From: Blumeriella jaapii
Taxonomy: Eukaryota > Ascomycota > Leotiomycetes > Helotiales > Drepanopezizaceae
DNA length: 64,000 nt
Reading direction: 5' to 3'
Assembly (NCBI GenBank): GCA_009599575.1
Contig: VWND01000072.1
Span: 124,001 to 188,000, forward strand
Made by a program: the position numbers and the translations under genes. Under the pieces are notes generated by a model. The model was not told the origin of the DNA, made no database searches, and saw nothing but the letters and a program-made list of their open reading frames with translations. How positions within the stretch are numbered: the first letter of the stretch is position 1; each line of letters starts with the position of its first letter. Positions 10,026 to 20,900 of this stretch are shown piece after piece.

Positions 10026-12702
10026 ATGGACCGGGTAGACAGACTTCCTACCCGCGTTAGCAAGGCGTGCGAGCGCTGCAAGAGCCAGAAGAAACGCGTA
10101 AGTCCAGCACCTACATACATACATACAGCCAGGCGCCCGACGCCCGACGCCCGACGCCCGATCCCGTCCATCACCTCCTCCTCAATGCTCCATCCAGTGC
10201 TAAACAGCCATCCATCTCCCAGTGCGACCTCGATCGGCCCTGCCGACACTGCATTCGCGCGCAGACGGAGTGCATCGTCCAGCCGCCGGCGACGGCAAAG
10301 TATGACCGAGAGGCACGGCGGTGGATCGAGGGGAACGCTTGCTAAAGGCTGGCAGGAAATCATCGCGAGCGAAGCGACCATCCGAGACATCGGCGGCGAC
10401 GGGGAGCGCGGCTGCGGCGCAATCCCAGCTGCCGGATCGAGTCGGCCATGCTCAGTCGCAGCACAACAACAGCAACAACAACAACAACAACAGCGATCCG
10501 AACAACGGCCCGGGCGGCAGTGAGCAGGACTGGGAGACGCCCAAAGCCTTGTCCCCGGGCGACAGTCAGACGCCGCGGACCTCACAGCTGCAACGAGAGA
10601 ATGCCGATATCCCTGGCTTCGATGCAGACTCGGCCTTGGCCATTGCTCGGAAGGTGCGCATCCCGCCACGCTCTGTCCGGGCTCTGCGAGGGCTGATAGG
10701 AGAGATAGATATTCGGGTCGCAGAAATCGCAAGCTTTCAAGGGCCGGGCCACGTCGGCCATTCCGGGGGGCGGACTTCGCGATACGAACGGAACCAACAG
10801 CCTCAACACCTACCCAGCTCCCTTGATACCAGTGGCTAACATCATTGGGATCGACTTGCCCGCGCTCGAGGTCTGTAACAAGATCCTGGAGACGTACTTC
10901 TCCTCCGTGCATTGGTTTTCCCTGGTGGTCTACGAGCCCAAATTTCGGGCTCGCTACATTGCCGTTGTTGGAAGTGGACTTGCTGCCCGCAGCGACCATG
11001 GTTTCTTGCTGCTACTCCTCATGGTTTTGATCATGGGTTGCTGGTATACGCCCAAGCACAAAACCCAGGACCTCGGCCTGTCTTCACATGACATGGACAC
11101 CCTGAGGAGTCAATTGTTGGCCGTCGTTCAACGAGATTTCATGGAGCTGATGGATGAAGACTCGTTGGAATTTGTCCAGGTCTGTGCCCTGCTCGGGTCT
11201 TTTTATCTCTATCACGGTAAACCGCGCTCCTCGTTCTCGATACTAGGTGCTGCCACGAAAACCTCACAGGCCATGGACCTACATCGCGACTCCAATGCAA
11301 AGCGATCTTTCGAGGATACCGAAGAACGGAAGAGGGTATGGTGGACCATATACACGTGGGACCGGTACGTGACGCCGACCTGCGAACGTATACTCCGCTA
11401 ACAAGACCCAGCTTTGCAACCATCACATATGGTAGGCCACTTGGCATCAATGCCAAGGACTGTAACGTGCCGATGCCATCAGAAATCGTCGAGAACATTC
11501 ATTTCGATCCCTCCTTGCCTCCGACCCTGGTTTGCCTCTCTAATTATCAGTATCGACTCAATCAAGTCTACCGAATTGGCTCCCCTCTTCTCGAGGACAT
11601 TTACGGTATGCGGACCTCGCACAATATAGATTGCTCTTCGAAGCTGCCAGAGATGGCGTCCACAGCTCACCGTGCCTTACTTGAATGGCATAAAGATCTA
11701 CCACCTCACCTTTCTTTCGATCAGCTCAACGACATCACGGCATACTCCTCGCCGGAAGAGAAGATACACAGTCTGCAGGCGCTCTCTCTGCAATTGACGT
11801 ACGACAACATCGTCATCGTCATAAATCGACCCTTGCTCGCCGGACAGGGTCAGCCGGAAGGCGCAGCCGAGGTACTGGCAACGTCGCCGAGCTCACAGTT
11901 CTCGGATGATGCACGCGAAGTCGCGTTCAAGCGATGCTTGAGCTCGGCTCTCCGTATATCCAACCTTCAGCGAAAACAACACATCTTCTCTCTCGCGCGC
12001 TCAAGCCACCTGGTCTCATTTCTGGGAATGAACCTGTTCACCGCATCTGTCGTCCTCTTCATCTGTGCACTGTCGGACACTCTGTCAGACACGGCTCAGG
12101 AAGCAAAACGTGGATTGAAACGAACTCTTCAGATGCAAAAAGCCCTCTCGACTCACGCGTCTGTGTCTCTGCAATGCAGCATAATTCTTGAAGACTTGGT
12201 ACAGCTCATCTTGAAACGAGAGATGGACGAGATGTTGCGCGACAGTTTTGTGGGCGGAGAACAACGTATCGCTGACCCAGTCCAACAACACAATCAGCAA
12301 GGGGTAGAAGAAGCACATCCAGGCTCGGCCAATGTTCAACCGGGACCATCCCCGAGAGGTTATGCCATGGACTTTGGTGCCTCCGGCCCGTCGTCTCAAC
12401 CCGAGGGTTCTCACTTCACGCAAAGTCTCCGAACCCTTCAAAGAGGTTGGCTTTCTGGAATTTGATTAGCAAGACCCGGCTGACATGTCACAGTGTTCCA
12501 TGATAGCAGCGCTATACGAGGCCCAGGGGGTTCCGATGGTTTGACAAGTCCTCACGATGACGGTAATTTCGTACCTCACAACGCCATGGACGGTGGCGGG
12601 TTTTCACATACACAAGACGCGAATCTCAGCGAAAACATGTTCACGCGCGTAGAAGATCTAGGGCAATTTTGGCTTTGGGATGTCGGGAATATAAATTATT
12701 GA
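10026..12702 (+). CDS. Zn2Cys6 fungal transcription factor
   Basis: Binuclear zinc cluster regulator of 776 residues. The cluster is canonical CX2CX6CX5CX2CX6C at C15, C18, C25, C31, C34 and C41, split by intron 1. An N/Q-rich linker follows, then the fungal-specific regulatory domain (about residues 195-600, with 'RKRVWWTIYTWDR' and 'YGRPLGI', hallmark motifs of Fungal_trans). Exons: 10026-10097, 10223-10299, 10356-10653, 10724-11364, 11412-12445, 12494-12702. Raw ORFs suggest frameshifts near 10340 and 10830, but introns of 56 and 70 nt with good donor, branch and AG sites restore frame exactly. The last small exon adds a C-terminal 'GQFWLWDVGN' tail. Position between a sugar transporter and a polyol dehydrogenase suggests that it controls them (inference). 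It nuclear-localises and binds CGG-type sites by family. Confidence 0.85.
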
Positions 12703-12719
12703 AGAGGTGCCCAGTGCAT

Positions 12720-13957
12720 TTAAGACGCCTGCGCGTTCGCCTGGGAGGTGGACTCGATCCCTGGACCATAGATGATGGTCTTGATTCCCTCTTGCCTGCT
12801 TGTGCCGGCGAAAGCCTCTGCTGCCTTGTCGAATTTGTAGGAATGGGTCATCAAAGCCTTGACGTCTACTCTTTTCGTCTCCAACAGCTTGATGGCCAGC
12901 GCGTAGTCTCCCGGTCCATATCGGAAACTGGACAGGTAGGCTGCCTCCTTGGAGGCGAACTCCCCGACTGGGAACAAGATCTCCGGGGACCCAAGACCGG
13001 CCTGCACGAAAATGCCGCCTCTTTTCAGGGCGTAGACGCCGGCGGATATGCATGGAGGCACTCCCGTCGCATCGATCACCACGTCTGCGCCCCCTGCGAT
13101 GTCACAGCCGGACATGATGTTCTTCGCGTTGACCTCTGCCGGCTCCCTCAACATCTTGTAGGTATGCGTCGCGGCGTAGTTCTTCGCGAATTCCAGCCTG
13201 GCATCGACGATGTCGGTCGCAATGACCACGGACGCGCCAAACGCCTTGGCCACGGCACAGCAGAGCAGGCCGATGGGGCCTGCGCCCATCACCAGCACCG
13301 TCTGACCGATGGAGATCTTGCCCAGCTTCGACACATGCACCGCAATGCTGAGAGGCTCGACGAGGGCCCTCTTCGATGGAAATGTGGGGTGGGAGGACGA
13401 AACAGAAGTCTTCGGGCACGGCGTAGTAGGTTGCCAGTGTGCCATCCACGGGAGGAGTGGCCGCAAACTGCATATCGTCACACAGGTTGTAATAACCATG
13501 TCGGCAGAAATGGCAGCTTCGGCAGGGCACTCCGGGTTCGATGGCGACCCGTTGTCCCAACTTGAGTGACTTGACGTCGGCTCCGCACCGCACCACGATG
13601 CCCGCCGACTCGTGGCCCAAGACAAGGGGGTTCCGGACGACGAAAGGTCCTATCGATCCGTGCTGCCAGTAATGAACCTGTAGACGCGGCAGCCTGTCAG
13701 CGTCGCGGGCGCGCGGAATCGTGGGAGATGCGTGTATACATACATCGCTTCCGCAGATGCCAGTTGCGATGATCTTGACCAGCACATGTCGGCTTGTTGG
13801 AAGTTCGGGCGTGGATCTCGTCTCGTATGCGAACTCGCCCTGACGCTTCAGAACGAAGATTTCATTCGTCTTGTCCAACGTTAGCGGTCGCACCATGCCG
13901 AAAGACAGGCAGAAATGCACGACTTGCCTGGGAGACTTCGATTGTGGTTCCGCTCAT
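12720..13957 (-). pseudogene. Zinc-dependent xylitol/sorbitol dehydrogenase, one coding frameshift
   Basis: Medium-chain dehydrogenase that would oxidise a polyol to a ketose with NAD. Exons on the minus strand: 13928-13957, 13744-13869, 12720-13677. Intron 1 is GC-AG (CAG|GCAAGT, branch GCTAAC) and gives the start 'MSGTTIEVSQ'. Seen: catalytic zinc ligands in 'GICGSD' (C49) and 'GHES' (H74), four structural-zinc cysteines (104, 107, 110, 118), Rossmann motif 'GAGPIGLL' and an acidic residue in 'IATDIVDARLEFAK' fitting NAD preference. At about 13363-13370 two bases are missing inside the highly conserved 'EEGALVEPLS' segment, so the frame breaks after about residue 156. Restoring them gives 371 residues, normal for the family. 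It is convergent with the regulator gene, stop codons 17 bp apart. Xylitol, sorbitol or arabinitol as substrate cannot be told apart here. Confidence 0.78.
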
Positions 13958-14035
13958 TGTGCCGGCCGTCGCGAGATGGTGCGAAGTCGAGTAAGGGGAA
14001 GAAGGGGTGCACTCGTGTGTTCGGTACTGTGTGTC

Positions 14036-14095
14036 TGTCTGTCTGTCGGTCGGTCGGTCGGTCGGTCGGTCGGTCGTTCGTTCGTCGGTCGGCCG
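14036..14095 (+). repeat. (GTCT)n/(GTCG)n tetranucleotide array
   Basis: About 14 tetranucleotide units, first GTCT then GTCG with a few GTTC. It lies about 80-140 bp upstream of the dehydrogenase start codon, so it may be in its promoter or leader. Confidence 0.9.
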
Positions 14096-14574
14096 AGAAT
14101 GCGAAGCTGGAGATGGAGATTTCCCACGTTGGTCTTGGTCTTTGACACGCGCCACGAAGTACTAGCAGAGACTGGTCTTGCTCTACGGGGGGCTACGGAG
14201 CCTTATATACGGGCCGAGTTTGGGCCTAGAAGTCCAAACACGCTGGCTCCTCGGCTTCGGCCGGGGACGAGAGGTTCGAGAGAGTATAACTGAGCTTGCC
14301 CATGGTTCGTTCCATGGTCAGGTGTACATAGTACGCTGTCCATCCCCACAGGATAAGCGAAACATCGTTCTTTAGTATCGTAGGAGACTCCATACTACTC
14401 CGTACTATCACCCACCAGGGGTATATATGTTGGCCACGGCCTTTTTTTTTTTCGTCGAGCCGAGGCGAGGCGGGGTTCGGATCCGATCACGAGCGGATCC
14501 GACAGGCGGATTCAAGTGGAGGGAGGGGTCTTTGTTTACTTTCTGCTCGTTTGTTTTCGCTGCATGCAGGGTGC

Positions 14575-14690
14575 ACGCGGGGCGGGGAGGGGAGGGGAGG
14601 GGAGGGGGGAGAGGGGAGGGGAGAGAGAGAGAGAGAGAGGGGGAGGAGAGGAGAGGAGAGGAGAGGAGAGGAGCGGGGAGGGATGTGGTG
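14575..14690 (+). repeat. Purine-only GGGGA/GAGA tract
   Basis: More than 100 bp with almost no pyrimidines on the + strand: repeats of GGGGA, then GA dinucleotides, then GGAGA. Several G4 runs could form a quadruplex and the mirror symmetry allows triplex DNA (inference). Confidence 0.85.
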
Positions 14691-16774
14691 CGGGGTGGAA
14701 TCAGTGGCTGGGCAGACTAGTGGCTTGGTGGCGTACTGACTTGGTGGCTTTGGCGACGTGGCGGGGTCCATGGCTTGGCGGCATGGCCGGTACCGAGAGT
14801 TTTCTGCGTTTTGTTGACTTTGTTGACTTGGATGACTTGGTTGACTTGGTCGACTTGGCTCGCCCGGCACACGGCGAATCAAACAGCAAAACACCACTTG
14901 TCGGCGCCGCATCACCCGTCACGAGCCCACGTGTAGACCCATTGTGCAGCATGTAAGTGTCGCGCCGGTGGGTACAGCGGTAGAAAGGATTCACGGTACA
15001 GCGTTTTCCCTCCGCTGGTGGGGGGTAGCTGACAGGATCGGCTATCCTACAAGATCCATCCGTTGGCAGGGCTGTGTACAATGTACTGACTAGTATGTCC
15101 AGTCCATACACAGTAGTACTGCAGTATCTTCTGGACGGAGTAGGCTCTTCTCCGTGTAGCTTGTACGTACAAGATCCGAAGACCCTGCAGAAGAGTGCCG
15201 AGTCAATCCATCTAATTTAGTCGCATTCCACTTCACCGGCACAGCTGCAGGCTTCAAGCTTGTTAGCACATACAGTCGTAGTACGTACTGTGCTGCACTG
15301 TAGGACACGGAGAGTGTACACGTGGGTTCTAGGAAAGGGATTGAGTCGGAGTGAACGTATGGCCTGACTAGGACGACCTTACCTCCTTACCTCCTTCAAG
15401 GCGACGCATTAGCCCGGTGAAAGTGAAAATCTCCATCAGGGACTTGCAGAACTGCTGAGTACAGTACCCAACCAACTACCGAGCTACTGTATCTACACAT
15501 GTACTACTGTACATTCCCAAAGGCTCAAGCACTGTTCGCTCAAAATTGCCATTAGTGTACAGTAGTGTTGAGGAACTACTGCGCATGCATGCATATCCAT
15601 CGATTGCAGGACCCTCCCTGCTTGGTGTGTGCCTTTCTGTGCCTTTCTGTGTCTTTTCGCGTGACAGCTGCCCGAAAGGAACCAGACGATCGGGCTCGGG
15701 CTCGAGGATGATGCCTCGAGGATGATGCGCATGGGAAAGCGTCGCAGACAAAATGCGTGTTTGCTGGTAAAGTAGGGGAGGGACTTGTACTGTAAGTGAC
15801 CTGGTAAATGGTTTCTTGATCCTATACTCATAGATGGATACGCGTATCCCTGTTCTCGGTAGGCTGAGATTCGGACCATGTAAGTTTGCTGTACTGTCCT
15901 GTACTGTACTTGTACTGTACGACCACGCAAGTGCTGCGGTGAATCCGGAGGAGTAGCTCCGAACCTATGTACTGTACAGTACCTATGTACAGAGAGGTAT
16001 CTGACCTGTGTCCACGACTTGTTATCTCGGTCTACAAGTTGGGGTCTTAGTACTTCATTGGGAAGTACTATCCCTATCGTCCTGTACCACTTCTTCAGAA
16101 GCTGCCAAGCTATACTCTCACAAGTAAAGTTTCACGATGAATCTCTCGGGTATATCATACTGTAGGATTTGCTGGCAACAATGAAGTTTGCCAGCGACGG
16201 CCATCTGCTTCCACCGAGCAGGTCGAGCACAATCGCACCACTTACCCAATCAATTCTTTTTGGTTGATCTTATCATGAACCAGCCAACCTGAAGGAGCTA
16301 CTGTACTGTAAAAATGGAAAGATGAAAAAAGAGGATTTTGAGCTGCACTTTTTCACGTGTCTGAAACGTGATCTGTCAGGAACTGCGATTTGATAGTCGA
16401 AGCTTTAGATATTTCAGGCGGGATCAAGGCCGAGAATACTTCATCGTGAAATCCTGGTGCTGCGTGCCTTCACGGCCCTCCATATCACTTGGTGGATTTT
16501 GGGGAGGGGAGTGGAGAGGGGGGCTGTCAAGGATAAGGAGTAACTACGGCTTTTTCGAAAAGCACACACCGCAACTATCTATGTACCAGGTGTTGGCAGG
16601 GAACATATTCTTTACCGATTGTTATCGGATACGTTTCTTTTACAGTTTACAGTACCAGTTAGCGGCTGTGGTTTTACACTTACGTCGTAAGATTTGTTCT
16701 CTTGTGGTCAAGCGAGCTGTAAGTTCCGCAGCAAAAGACTTCGTCATTTTACAATTCCGGATCCAAATATATTT

Positions 16775-17040
16775 GATGACGATAATATTAGTTAACGTCT
16801 GGAGGGGGCAGTGAAACTGCGCAACCTCAAGCCTTTCGCAGGGCATTGGAGACGTGCTAAGCTGGGGATTTTTACACACAAAAGACCCTCAAGAAAGCAG
16901 ATATATAAAAGAAAGGTGTGACAGATGGTCCGCTATTTAAGCCCTTCCCCTACAGGCGGGATGGTTTTCCATTATGTTCGTAAAGTTAGACTTCAAAAAA
17001 GCAAAATTTTCAAAGCCGAATCGTAGCTGACTGTTTTGTT
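16775..17040 (-). mobile_element. SINE- or LINE-tail-like short repeat, copy B
   Basis: About 240 bp matching the copy at 56.0-56.3 kb at roughly 80-85% by eye, mostly transitions. On the minus strand it ends in the core CCAGACGTTAA followed by an AT-rich, trinucleotide-like tail. The other end stops about 35 bp from the tRNA-Pro gene. No ORF of note. Confidence 0.65.
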
Positions 17041-17073
17041 GGTCGTGCGACCGTTGAAAAAGATTACACGAAA

Positions 17074-17157
17074 GGGCTGAACTGGGAATCGAACCCAGGA
17101 CCTCTTGCATTCAGTGAAAAACCCAAAGCAAGAATTATACCACTAAACCATTCAGCC
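17074..17157 (-). tRNA. tRNA-Pro (anticodon TGG) with 12-nt intron
   Basis: The minus strand folds as a tRNA: acceptor arms GGCTGAA/TTCAGCC, D-loop GGTTTAGTGGTATAA, T-arm GGTTCGATTCC. The anticodon stem CTTGC/GCAAG flanks loop TTTGGGT with anticodon TGG at 17123-17125. A 12-nt insertion (17110-17121) lies directly after position 37, the standard place for nuclear tRNA introns removed by the tRNA splicing endonuclease. Without it the tRNA is 72 nt. Terminal CCA is not encoded, as expected in eukaryotes. Confidence 0.93.
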
Positions 17158-17915
17158 GATCGTATGATTGCTGATTTGATGCATTTGAAACTAGTGAAAA
17201 CGCATTACTAGCTTAGATGTTATTGTTTCCAAAAAAGGCACCGATCAATGCAAGATACACCCTGAATTAGATTGCACTGATAGTTTGGAAGGTACGCGAT
17301 CGCTTGGGATCAGTGCACAACAATATCGACGGGTTCGAAAAGCTGATAACGGCAAGATCACAGGTGCTTGCGCAGGTTCGATTCGGGACGCTCTACTGGT
17401 GCTTTCGAAAGTCTTCTCCCAATAAAATCTATGGGTCACTTCTGCCCGTTTGATATCTTGCGTATCTGTGATCATTGGGCGCCGTTGTTTATCAGCAAGA
17501 GAAAGTAAACACACCATTTGTATGGTTGCGACTTTCATCGACCGTCTACCAATCCTCAAACAAATTTGTGACGCTCTTAATTGTGCTTTGGGAGCGATGG
17601 AAAATGAATCTGCCGCTGGTTCACAAATCAACCAAAACATTAACATTCGGTTAGTAGGGAGGGGGGTGTAAAAAGGATAGTAATCAGCGAAAGTCTGCAA
17701 CTCGACTGATATCAAAGCCCAGGATCTCTAAAATCTCATCTCGTTTTCCTCTCAGCGATTTGCTGGAGCTGTTTCGCGGTATCAGCAGAAAATTTTATCT
17801 ACTAGCATTTCACCTGTGACAGCAGTATGTTCAACATGCTTCAACGTCGTCTTCATATCTGTCAGCTATGCTAAATGGTCCAAGGTTTACACTTCATTCT
17901 CCTTGGCTGATGATC
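17158..17915. other. Intergenic, no supported gene
   Basis: A 156-codon ORF lies on the minus strand at 17245-17715 but has no recognisable domain and no splice or start context that supports it. The rest would be 3' flank of the membrane-protein gene. Confidence 0.45.
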
Positions 17916-20900
17916 CTAACTTTGAGTGCGCTTGAGATTCAATTCTTCAATCCTTCGGCTTCTCATCCTCCGCAGTGACCTTGGCAGTTCCCCTTCATTC
18001 GCCGTCTTCGCCGTCTTGACCATCTCAGCCTTCCCCTCAGCCTTCCCCTCAGTCTGCTTTACATCTTCCTGCGCCCTTAGAATTGCAGTTGGCCTCCGTT
18101 TCAAACCTGCAGGTCTCTCTTCTGCTGACTCGGGCATAATGTCCCGAGCCTCCCGCTCCTCGCTTCCCTCACCAGCTCCATCTACAGGACCGATATGCAT
18201 CCGGTCCACATATCCGTTGTAAACGTGCCTCGTCAGCATCCCATAGCGAAATTCGTTGGCCCCAACCAAGAGCTTGACGAGATCGATGAGTTCTTCAAGA
18301 TACTCGATGACTTCAATCTGTCCAGCGCTCACCGCGTTCCAGCTCATGAACCTCTGCTGCACCACACGCTTCATCGTCGTCATCTCGGTCTCGGGGAAGT
18401 CTGGGTTGTGACGGTGAGCTTCGCCTGCCAACATCACTTCGCGGACGCGGTTTACCAGTCGGAGATGGGCGAGCCGGGCCGAGGGTAAGAACTGGGGGAG
18501 TGGAAGTTTGGTGGTAAGTGCCTCGTGGACTGCGAAGAGTACAATGGTAATTGAGCCAGCGACGTTGCGACGATATCGATAGACTTTCTCGTTCAAGTCC
18601 TCCAGGACGCCCGATCCATATTCTTGGCGGATGTTAATGATGTTGTCCATTCGGTCAACGACAGTGTGTAAGACATAGATGATCTCGTCATAAATAAGGG
18701 CGAGACTCTTGAAGGAACCCTTCAATCGAGGCTCTTGAGCACAAAATGGAAGGAATGTTTCGGCGGCCATAAGCGCTCCCTGTGCCTTGGCTTTGGCTCT
18801 GTCGAAACGAGCTTTGACTTCAGCGGAGTGTGCATCCACGTTAGTCTCTGTCTCAATGCCATAGGCGATGCACGATTGCATTTCACTGATTCGATGGACC
18901 GACGTGGCGAGCGATTCGACGAGTCGATCTCGAGCTCGGACTGGGAAGAGAAGAACTTCCACCAACAGTGCCACGACGCCGCCGATCAAAAAAGCGATCA
19001 TCCGCTTGAGAAAGTTCTCTGTCGCGGCTCCGGGGACGGTGTGGTCCGCTGTTGCCAAAGCCACAACACACATGGAGATGATGGATACCATGCCGGCTTT
19101 CACGTACTTACTTCCAAGCTGTACATAGGTAGACGGGATGATGCCGATGACCAGAATCACCACGCAGACTATTCGATTGCCGTTGTGAGCCTGAAAGGCT
19201 GCGTATCCCCAAATACAGCCAACGGTAGTCCCGACAGCACGTAGCATGAACATCATGACCGAAGTTCCAATGGCCACCTCAGTGACCAATATCAGCTGCA
19301 GAGCAGCCCAAAGCCCTCGGTTAGAAGCGTACCACGCATTCCACTTGTAAAGGAATGCAGGCCATGTGACCAAGAAAACAGCGACGGCAATCTTGATGGC
19401 ATAAAGGACATCCTCGCTGGCTGCCAGATATTCGAGGGTGTCTGCTAGACTTTGCCTGAAGCGATAGACTACCGTTCCTTTCTGGGCCTGTGGAGTCGCT
19501 GCCTGGGATGATAGCTGTGGCGGAGACTCGCTGCCATTCCGAGGAGCGGACTCGACATCATTCCTGGCCAGAAACTTTTCCTCGCTCGTGACGGACTCCT
19601 CGTCGCCATCTTGCTCATCATTAGACCCTCTGCCAGTCCTAGCATCTTTCCTCGCATTTTCCGGCAATGCAAGAGGTTCATCTTCACCACCAGAGACGAG
19701 CCACTTTGCCCAATTGATCCTTGGGGTGTAAAGTCTGGACCGACCACGCCTCGCTTGCCGTTTTTCTACCAGTATCCTTGAGTGCCGAAGCATCTCCAGA
19801 GTATGTAAGGCAGCCTGACGAAAGTTGAGAAGAAAGGATGAGACCAAGAAGGTCTCCATGCGAGGCATAACATCTACTTGAAGATGTTCTAGATCTTGAA
19901 GAGAAGCCGCCGACTCTAGCGCAGCTGCAGAATTTCTGTCAAAGTCTGCCATGGCGTCGGTGAGGAGGTCTACACGGATATCGATCTCCTCTAGCTCAAT
20001 GCCAGAAGGAGATGGAGCACCAGATGGAAGATTGGGCACATCATAGCAGTACGCTAAACAGGATGTGACTACGTAGACGCTTTGATCAATAACAGTTTGA
20101 AGCTCGGTGAGTGGTCGCGCGACTCTAGAGACAAGGTACTTCAATAACTCCACGTCGCCCGACTCAATCTCTTTGTGGGGTTTGATGATAGTCAAGTCCT
20201 TCAATTCTTTTTCGAGCTTGTGTCTGCTTCTGCTCCTTGATTTTTGCTTCCGATTCTTTTGCACCCATTCGTCCAAAGCACTTTTCTCGTCGGTGGTGCT
20301 GTTCACTCCAGTGTCAAGACGAGGTAGACCTTCCTCGTCTTGAGCCCCGGCTGCTTTTGCCTGATTCTTATTAACGTGCTCAGCGACCGTCTCGCCATCT
20401 TTTTGATCTTCCGCGTCGCCCATAAGAGCATACTTGCTCTCACAAGCACCGATCAAGGCGATGGCATTCGCTACCAAATGGTCCATCTTGGTATCACTGA
20501 TAGACTTGAGATCTCTTGGTGGCAGTACAGCCCATGCCAACTCGAAATTGCACTCCTGCTGAGCTGACTTGCACCCAGCAAGCTTAGCTCGGAGTTTTGA
20601 CTTTGCATTGGTCAGAGATTTGAGCTTGACTGCCTTGATGACTACCGGAAGCGGTGTCTTGGACGGCAACGATTCCCTTTTCCTAAAAACATGAGATAGC
20701 CTTTGTGACAAGGGCACTTGTTGTTTCCCGGGTTCCTTTGGTCCTTCGGCTGTAGTAGCAGGACTACCGTCGTCTCCCATGCCAGCTTCTGCGCTTTGAA
20801 CAGTCTCAGGATCTTCAACGATAGAAAGGAAGTACTTCCCTGCGTCTCTCACGGCACTGACAGTCTCTTCTAGTGTATCAATGGTTGTTCTGCCCAGGAA

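Larger units (their letters stand above)
13958..16774. other. Gene-poor region rich in simple repeats and GTACTGTAC motifs
   Basis: No supported gene in 2.8 kb. The first part is the dehydrogenase promoter with a GTCT/GTCG tetranucleotide array (14036-14095). A long purine tract follows at 14575-14690, then repeats of TTGACTTGG between 14815 and 14865. From about 15060 to 16310 palindromic GTACTGTAC and related TACTGTA words recur many times. ORFs here run on both strands through low-complexity DNA and were not accepted. Confidence 0.6.

Noticed and set aside
10300..10723. Apparent frameshifts in the Zn2Cys6 gene near 10340 and 10830
   Set aside because: Introns 10300-10355 and 10654-10723, with good donor, branch and acceptor sites, restore frame exactly, so the gene is intact.
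9860..10999. 379-codon ORF on the minus strand
   Set aside because: It is antisense to the Zn2Cys6 gene and its CT-rich leader; its sequence is Gly/Arg/Cys-rich low complexity mirroring the coding strand.
14427..14956. Overlapping ORFs on both strands in the purine tract
   Set aside because: Open only because GA-repeat DNA lacks stops; composition-driven Glu/Arg/Gly and Pro/Ser/Leu strings.
16368..16814. 148-codon ORF next to the short repeat
   Set aside because: It runs from unique intergenic DNA into the repeat copy and has no domain or codon bias.
17245..17715. 156-codon ORF on the minus strand
   Set aside because: No domain, no supporting introns and no neighbour link; too short to trust without expression or conservation.
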